Source of the DNA: Bacteroidales bacterium
GTDB taxonomy: Bacteria > Bacteroidota > Bacteroidia > Bacteroidales > UBA932
DNA length: 10,737 nucleotides
Assembly (NCBI GenBank): GCA_024683255.1
Contig: JAIKYL010000047.1
Coordinates: forward strand, 1 to 10,737
Direction: 5' to 3'
The translations under genes and the position numbers were made by a program. The notes below the pieces were generated by a model. That model saw only the letters and a program-made list of their open reading frames with translations. It was not told the DNA's origin and did not search any database. Below, piece after piece: positions 6,829 through 10,737 of this stretch. Each line of letters opens with the position of its first letter. Positions within the stretch are counted from its first letter, which is position 1.

Positions 6829-8092
6829 TGCGGTCGAAGCCGGTGTAAGGACGGAGGCATTCGGGAATCTCAATGTACCCGTCCTTCTGGTTGTCTTCCA
6901 ACAGGGCTGCCACCACACGCGGAAGGGCCAGCGAACTGCCGTTCAGGGTGTGGGCCAATTGCATCTTTCCGTCCTCGTCCTTGTAACGGCACTTGAGGCG
7001 GTTGGCCTGGTAGCTCTCGAAATTGGAAACGGAGGAAATCTCCAGCCAGCGGCCCTGCGCTGCGCTCCAAAGCTCGAAGTCGTAGGTAATGGCCGATGTA
7101 AAGCTCATGTCACCGCCGCAGAGACGGAGGATGCGGTAGCGGAGTCCCAGTTCGTTCACCAGGCTCTCCACATGGGCCACCATCTCGTCCAGGGCTGCAT
7201 AGCTGTTCTCCGGCTTCTCCACCCGCACGATCTCCACCTTGTCGAACTGGTGCAGGCGGTTAAGGCCGCGCACGTCCTTGCCGTAGGAACCGGCTTCCCG
7301 GCGGAAGCAGGGCGTATAGGCCGTGAGCTTCTGCGGGAACTGATCGGCCGAGAGGATCACGTCGCGGAAAATGTTGGTCACAGGGACTTCCGCCGTGGGA
7401 ACCATGTAGAAATCGTCCAGGTTGGCGTGGTACATCTGGCCTTCCTTGTCCGGCAGCTGGCCGGTACCGAAGCCCGATGCAGCGTTCACCATCACAGGCG
7501 GCTCCACTTCCTTGTAGCCGGCCGCAGTGTTGCGGTCCAGGAAGTAGTTGATGAGGGCGCGCTGAAGCTTGGCACCCTTACCCTTATACACGGGGAAACC
7601 TGCGCCGGTGATCTTCACGCCCAGGTCGAAATCAATGATATCGTACTTTTTGGCCAGTTCCCAGTGCGGGAGGGCGTTCTCCGGAAGCTTGGGTTCCTCG
7701 CCGCCCATCTTCACCACCAGGTTGTCCTCCGCACCCTTACCTTCCGGGACAATGTCGCACGGAATGTTGGGGAGCAGGACCAGTTGGTTCTGAAGTTCTT
7801 CAATGGTGGCATCGGCCTCCTTGAGGAGGGCATTGGAGCGTTCCTTGAGGGTGGCCACTTCGGCCTTGGCGGCTTCCGCTTCGGCCTTCTTGCCTTCTTT
7901 CATGAGCTGGCCGATGGCGGCTGCAGCCTTCTTCTGCTGGCCCAGGAGGGCATCACTCTCCGTCTGGAGGGCTTTGCGCTTGTCATCCAGGGCGATAACC
8001 TTTTCGACGATTTCCTTTGCGTCGAAGTTTTTAACGGCAAGTCTCCGGATTACAAAATCCGGAGACTCGCGTAAAAGTTTTAATGTAAGCAT
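6821..8092 (-). CDS. serS: Seryl-tRNA synthetase
   Basis: SerRS charges tRNA(Ser) with serine (class II synthetase). At 423 residues it has the normal family length. Residues 1-110 form the tRNA-binding arm, with a long Lys/Glu/Ala-rich coiled coil at about 27-105. The catalytic domain follows with GFGTGQLPDKEGQMY (about 207-221), TAEVP (233-237), the motif 2 region FRREAGSYGKDVRG (263-276) and motif 3 NGSSLALPRVVAALLE (384-399). It starts 3 bases after the rpmA stop and overlaps ruvC by 8 bases, so it is very likely co-transcribed with both. Codons 9-18 contain a perfect 12-bp inverted repeat (see separate entry). Confidence 0.96.
   Translation of the reverse strand: MLTLKLLRESPDFVIRRLAVKNFDAKEIVEKVIALDDKRKALQTESDALLGQQKKAAAAIGQLMKEGKKAEAEAAKAEVATLKERSNALLKEADATIEELQNQLVLLPNIPCDIVPEGKGAEDNLVVKMGGEEPKLPENALPHWELAKKYDIIDFDLGVKITGAGFPVYKGKGAKLQRALINYFLDRNTAAGYKEVEPPVMVNAASGFGTGQLPDKEGQMYHANLDDFYMVPTAEVPVTNIFRDVILSADQFPQKLTAYTPCFRREAGSYGKDVRGLNRLHQFDKVEIVRVEKPENSYAALDEMVAHVESLVNELGLRYRILRLCGGDMSFTSAITYDFELWSAAQGRWLEISSVSNFESYQANRLKCRYKDEDGKMQLAHTLNGSSLALPRVVAALLEDNQKDGYIEIPECLRPYTGFDRID
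8040..8067 (-). promoter_or_regulatory. Perfect 12-bp hairpin inside the start of serS
   Basis: The arms AGTCTCCGGATT and AATCCGGAGACT are exactly complementary and separated by four bases, in codons 9-18 of serS (residues E9 to L18). In the mRNA this makes a stable hairpin beginning about 25 bases after the ATG. It is not followed by a U tract in the transcript, so it is not a simple terminator. It could influence translation or mRNA stability of serS; that is inference. Confidence 0.5.
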
Positions 8093-8095
8093 GTC

Positions 8096-8356
8096 TTAGT
8101 TCTCAAAAGGAAGAACAGAAACATAAGACTTGTTTTCACGCTTGCGGGTGAACTTCACAGTGCCGTCGATAAGAGCGTAGAGGGTGTGATCTTTACCCAT
8201 ACCTACATTCAGACCCGGGTTGTGAGCGGTACCCCTCTGGCGTACGATGATGTTACCGGCCTTTACGACTTCTTCGCCGAACTTCTTGATACCAAGCCGC
8301 TTGGAATGCGACTCACGACCGTTCTTGGAACTGGATTGACCTTTCTTGTGTGCCAT
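8096..8356 (-). CDS. rpmA: 50S ribosomal protein bL27
   Basis: The 86-residue protein begins [20 protein letters not shown], the conserved N terminus that reaches toward the peptidyl transferase centre, and continues [20 protein letters not shown] and [20 protein letters not shown], all typical of bL27. There is no N-terminal cleavable extension of the kind found in Firmicutes, so the mature protein should start directly after Met. The gene lies 20 bases after rplU, the usual partner in bacteria. Confidence 0.98.
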   Translation of the reverse strand: MAHKKGQSSSKNGRESHSKRLGIKKFGEEVVKAGNIIVRQRGTAHNPGLNVGMGKDHTLYALIDGTVKFTRKRENKSYVSVLPFEN

Positions 8357-8376
8357 AATCTTTCAGTCTTTAAAAG

Positions 8377-8688
8377 TTAAGCGATAGCGTCGATGTGGAT
8401 CTTGGTGAGCTTCTGGCGATGGCCGTTGAGCGTCTGGAATCCCTTGCGACGGATTTTCTTGAATACAAGCACCTTCTTGGCTTTGGCATCGTCGTCCACG
8501 ACGGTGGCCTTTACCATAGCGCCTTCTACATACGGAGTACCAACGGTAACGGAACCCTCATTGTCCACGAGGAGGACCTTGTTGAACTCTACAGCTTCTC
8601 CGTTCTTGGCCTGGAGCCTGTTCACGAAGATGTCCATTCCAGCTTCTACCTTAAACTGCTGGCTTGCAATGTCTACAATAGCGTACAT
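8377..8688 (-). CDS. rplU: 50S ribosomal protein bL21
   Basis: At 103 residues it has the standard length, with MYAIVDIASQQFKVEAGM at the start and VFKKIRRKGFQTLNGHRQ near the end, the basic rRNA-binding loop of bL21. It is the first gene of the leftward translation set and is preceded by a leader of about 90 bases holding a hairpin and a consensus promoter. Confidence 0.98.
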   Translation of the reverse strand: MYAIVDIASQQFKVEAGMDIFVNRLQAKNGEAVEFNKVLLVDNEGSVTVGTPYVEGAMVKATVVDDDAKAKKVLVFKKIRRKGFQTLNGHRQKLTKIHIDAIA

Positions 8689-8716
8689 GCTATAAAAACT
8701 TATTAAAAGTTTTGGG

Positions 8717-8761
8717 CCGTAAGCGCCTGCCCCTACTGGCAGGTCTTCTGGAGCTTAGCGG
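8717..8761 (-). promoter_or_regulatory. Structured 5' leader of the rplU operon
   Basis: The leader folds into a two-part stem in either reading direction. The outer helix is CCG plus TAAGC pairing with GCTTA plus CGG around a single bulged G; the inner helix is CCTGCC/GGCAGG with a six-base loop; an asymmetric internal loop of about ten bases (one on one side, nine on the other) separates them. It lies between the promoter and the rplU ATG. Ribosomal protein operons often carry such autoregulatory leaders, and L21 leaders are known in Firmicutes, but I cannot match this one to a known family. No U tract follows it directly. Confidence 0.5.
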
Positions 8762-8782
8762 TCATCTCAAAATTTGGGACTG

Positions 8783-8812
8783 CAAAGATACGGATTTTTT
8801 ATTAATCTGCAA
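8783..8812 (-). promoter_or_regulatory. Promoter of the rplU-rpmA-serS-ruvC operon
   Basis: Leftward TATCTTTG (8790-8783) matches TAnnTTTG exactly, and a TTG (8812-8810) lies 19 bases upstream, the spacing expected for the Bacteroidota primary sigma factor. The -33 part lies inside the last codons of the sirtuin gene. The expected transcription start is a few bases left of 8783, giving a leader of roughly 90 bases. Confidence 0.8.
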
Positions 8813-9509
8813 GCATTTCCAAAAACTTTTGCATGCCTTTGGTGGCCACATCCTGGATCATGGTGACACGGGCGTCCGAAATGGGCACGGGCTTGGGGTC
8901 AATTACGTAGATGGGCGTGTTGATGGAGGCGTAGCGATACAGTCCGGCGGCGGGATACACCTGCAGGGAGGTGCCCACAATCAGGAGGATATCGGCCTTC
9001 TCCACCAGGTTGATGGCCTTTTCTATGTTGGGCACGGCCTCACCGAAGAAGACAATGTGCGGACGGAGCTGGCTGCCGTTCGGGGCAAGGTCGCCCAGGT
9101 TGACCGGCTCGTATCCGACATCGATCACTTCCTTTTCCGAATATGTACGGTCATATACCCCGTCCTCAGGGCGGACCTTGGTGGCCTCCCCGTGAAGGTG
9201 GAGAACCCTGGTACTGCCTGCACGCTCGTGGAGGTTGTCCACGTTCTGAGTGATGACCGTGACATCGTAATCCTTCTCCAAACCGGCGATGGCCAGATGG
9301 GCTGCGTTCGGCTTCACTTCCGAAAGCTGCTTGCGGAGTTGGTTGTAGAAGCTCAGGACAAGCTTCCGGTTGCGGTACCATCCTTCTATCGACGCGACTT
9401 CCTGGGGATCATATTCGCCCCACAAGCCACCAGAGCCACGGAATGTGCTGAGTCCGCTCTCAGCGCTCACACCGGCTCCGGTAAGGACAGCTATTTTCTT
9501 CTTTGACAT
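8802..9509 (-). CDS. cobB: Sir2-family NAD-dependent protein deacylase (CobB-like)
   Basis: Sirtuins remove acyl groups from lysines with cleavage of NAD. The 235-residue protein has the Rossmann-fold motifs GAGVSAESGLSTFRG (11-25), TQNVDNLHERAG (87-98) with N89 and D91, the catalytic His H106 in LHLHGE, RPHIVFFGE (149-157) and VGTSLQVYPAAG. It has no zinc-binding cysteines; I see no Cys in the whole protein, and the zinc module is replaced by a short YEPVNLGDLAPNGSQL segment. The position matching Y92-x-x-R95 of E. coli CobB, which binds acidic acyl groups, reads FYNQLRKQL: Tyr55 is kept but Leu58 stands where Arg is expected, with Arg59 next to it. It starts directly after the ATPase stop codon with no spacer. 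The gene symbol is by family only. Confidence 0.92.
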   Translation of the reverse strand: MSKKKIAVLTGAGVSAESGLSTFRGSGGLWGEYDPQEVASIEGWYRNRKLVLSFYNQLRKQLSEVKPNAAHLAIAGLEKDYDVTVITQNVDNLHERAGSTRVLHLHGEATKVRPEDGVYDRTYSEKEVIDVGYEPVNLGDLAPNGSQLRPHIVFFGEAVPNIEKAINLVEKADILLIVGTSLQVYPAAGLYRYASINTPIYVIDPKPVPISDARVTMIQDVATKGMQKFLEMLAD

Positions 9510-10664
9510 TTAGTTCCGTTTAAAATATGTATTCTTAAGCCAGTATTCGAACAGGGGGTCGAAGATCACCGGGCGCTCGTCATCCCCGAGGAAAGTCAGG
9601 ATCTCCTTCTTCATCAAGGCGTCCTTGAGCCTCCTGACGTTGGCAGAAGAGTTCAAGGAATATTTCCGGATCACCTCCGCCGTGCTGAACTTCGTATATC
9701 CATCGATGATAGCCTTCAGCAGGTTCACCTGGAATGTCGTCAAGTCATTCATCGTAGCGACGAAACGTCCCCTATGGATAGAAAGTATGGTCTCCAGGGC
9801 CTCCAGCAGCACCGGTTCCATGATATATCCCTTCGAGAGGGAGTCACAAATCGAAGTGAAGTGATTGATGTAGTACAGGTTGCACTTGAACAACCGGCAC
9901 GCACCGCTGATCAGGTCCCTGTCGATGACCTTGCCGCTTGCCAGGAAACCCTTGATGATATGCTCTACGATCTCCCTTTCATCCACCTTGCTCAATTTGA
10001 GCCGTTCCACCCTGCGGTAGAAGAAGTGACGCTTGACGAATATATCCTGCATCGCATTATACTGCGACCCGAGGAATATGTAGGAGAAGGACTTGATGCC
10101 GGATACCCGCATCTCATCCATCACCTCCTCCATCATCTTGAACAACTTCTCGCCGTCATCGGCCAGGTCCAGGTTCTGGAACTCGTCGATGATCATGAAC
10201 ATCTTCTCGCCGGTTTCGCTTGAGATCAGGTAAGGCAGCCTGAGGACTGCCTTGAAATCGGCATCATCAAGGTCCCAGTTGGTGGACAAAATGGTGTCGG
10301 AACTGGAGAAAGCACTCCGGTCGAAAACGAAATGTGTCCCGGAAAGGTATTTGGCGACGACCTGGGAATACTCGTCAGGAGTGGAAGCAACGAGCCGGAT
10401 GACGGCGGCTCCGAGGCGCTTGATGAATACTTCCCCGTTACGGATGTCAAGGGCGGTGATATCACCTGTCGTGAATCGTACACCGGAAACCCTGAGCCTC
10501 GTCAGGACCTGGTGGACTATGGATTTCTTGCCGGTCCCGTAAGGTTCCCATATTACCACGTTTTCGTTCTGGGTCAGCAGGTTGCCAAGGATCGTACAGT
10601 CTTCCTTGCGGCCTATGAAACGCTGGCCTGTCACATACTTGTTGTACAAAAACGGGCTGTCCAT
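9510..10664 (-). CDS. AAA/STAND-type ATPase with C-terminal winged-helix-like region
   Basis: This 384-residue protein resembles the P-loop ATPases grouped with the archaeal-type ATPase domain family. An N-terminal stretch, NKYVTGQRFIGRKED, holds the IGR box common before such P-loops. The P-loop region is EPYGTGKKS (40-48): Lys46 is kept, but Glu replaces the first Gly and Lys47 stands where Ser/Thr normally binds magnesium, with Ser48 after it. Walker B is MFMIIDEFQNL (D160, E161), and a sensor-1-like FLGSQYNAM lies near 198-205. The C-terminal part (about 310-384) has FSTAEVIRKYSLNSSANVRR and FDPLFEYWL, which look like a winged helix followed by the family's closing segment. No membrane segment or nuclease motif is seen. 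Cellular role unknown; substrates or partners cannot be read. It abuts the sirtuin gene. Confidence 0.85.
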   Translation of the reverse strand: MDSPFLYNKYVTGQRFIGRKEDCTILGNLLTQNENVVIWEPYGTGKKSIVHQVLTRLRVSGVRFTTGDITALDIRNGEVFIKRLGAAVIRLVASTPDEYSQVVAKYLSGTHFVFDRSAFSSSDTILSTNWDLDDADFKAVLRLPYLISSETGEKMFMIIDEFQNLDLADDGEKLFKMMEEVMDEMRVSGIKSFSYIFLGSQYNAMQDIFVKRHFFYRRVERLKLSKVDEREIVEHIIKGFLASGKVIDRDLISGACRLFKCNLYYINHFTSICDSLSKGYIMEPVLLEALETILSIHRGRFVATMNDLTTFQVNLLKAIIDGYTKFSTAEVIRKYSLNSSANVRRLKDALMKKEILTFLGDDERPVIFDPLFEYWLKNTYFKRN

Positions 10665-10681
10665 CGAAATAACATTTTTGT

Positions 10682-10714
10682 TTTGACAAAATTAAGAATT
10701 TTTTCATATCTTTG
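10682..10714 (+). promoter_or_regulatory. Promoter for a rightward gene beyond the window
   Basis: TTTG (10682-10685) and TATCTTTG (10707-10714) are separated by 21 bases, a full match to the Bacteroidota promoter layout. Transcription would start near 10720 and run off the right edge. Confidence 0.75.
10687..10694 (-). promoter_or_regulatory. Candidate -7 element for the ATPase-sirtuin unit
   Basis: Leftward TAATTTTG fits TAnnTTTG and lies 22 bases before the ATPase ATG at 10664. No good TTG is present 19-21 bases upstream. The element overlaps the space between the two boxes of the rightward promoter, so the two would compete for polymerase. Confidence 0.5.
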
Positions 10715-10727
10715 CACCCGCTTTGAG

Positions 10728-10737
10728 AAAAAGGAGG
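10728..10737 (+). promoter_or_regulatory. Shine-Dalgarno-like sequence at the right edge
   Basis: The window ends in AAAAAGGAGG, a strong match to the 16S anti-Shine-Dalgarno complement, about 8-17 bases past the expected start of the rightward transcript. Strong sites are uncommon in Bacteroidota. The start codon that would prove it is outside the window. Confidence 0.4.

Noticed and set aside
6728..8074. 448-codon open frame opposite serS
   Set aside because: It is antisense to a full-length SerRS with all class II motifs and shows no domain of its own.
8802..10664. Sir2 plus ATPase as an antiphage defence system
   Set aside because: The sirtuin is a single-domain deacylase of CobB type next to core genes, and no nuclease, TIR or toxin domain is present. 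I keep only the gene pairing as a finding.

Overview
The window reads as a chromosomal segment of a member of the Bacteroidota, most likely the order Bacteroidales and one with relatively GC-rich coding DNA. The evidence is the promoter style (TTG or TTTG about 19-21 bases before TAnnTTTG, seen three or four times), the general lack of Shine-Dalgarno sequences, a large carboxypeptidase-regulatory-domain outer membrane beta-barrel protein, and the protein sequences of RluD, SerRS, RuvC and the sirtuin. I cannot fix the genus. Nearly all of the window is coding, no RNA gene is visible, and no intergenic stretch exceeds about 120 bases.

Left part (1-3068): a leftward lnt gene (apolipoprotein N-acyltransferase), cut by the left edge, stands back to back with a rightward two-gene unit. 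That unit is a membrane-anchored protein with three PASTA domains followed by an RluD-type 23S rRNA pseudouridine synthase. The two genes overlap by ATGA. The first 70 codons of the rluD frame are not RluD-like and hold five close-set palindromes or hairpins, which looks like a dispersed-repeat cluster lying in frame at the start of a housekeeping gene.

Middle part (3069-8800): a strong hairpin separates rluD from a convergent 1010-residue outer membrane beta-barrel protein that has a Gly/Met-rich internal loop and a 40-residue Gly/Arg-rich C-terminal tail. Upstream of it on the same strand is the translation and repair set rplU-rpmA-serS-ruvC. It has a good promoter at 8783-8812, a structured leader before rplU, and tight spacing: 20 nt, then 3 nt, then an 8-nt overlap. 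A perfect 12-bp hairpin lies inside codons 9-18 of serS.

Right part (8802-10737): an AAA/STAND-type ATPase with a winged-helix-like C terminus is followed with no spacer by a CobB-like sirtuin. The sirtuin has no cysteine and has Leu where the deacylase YxxR motif has Arg. Overlapping divergent promoters lie at the right edge; the rightward one leads to an AAGGAGG sequence and a gene outside the window.

Most of this is ordinary core-genome content. I do not see a clear new multi-gene system. The points most worth a second look are the in-frame palindrome cluster of rluD, the ATPase-sirtuin pair with its altered motifs, and the RNA structures at rplU and serS.
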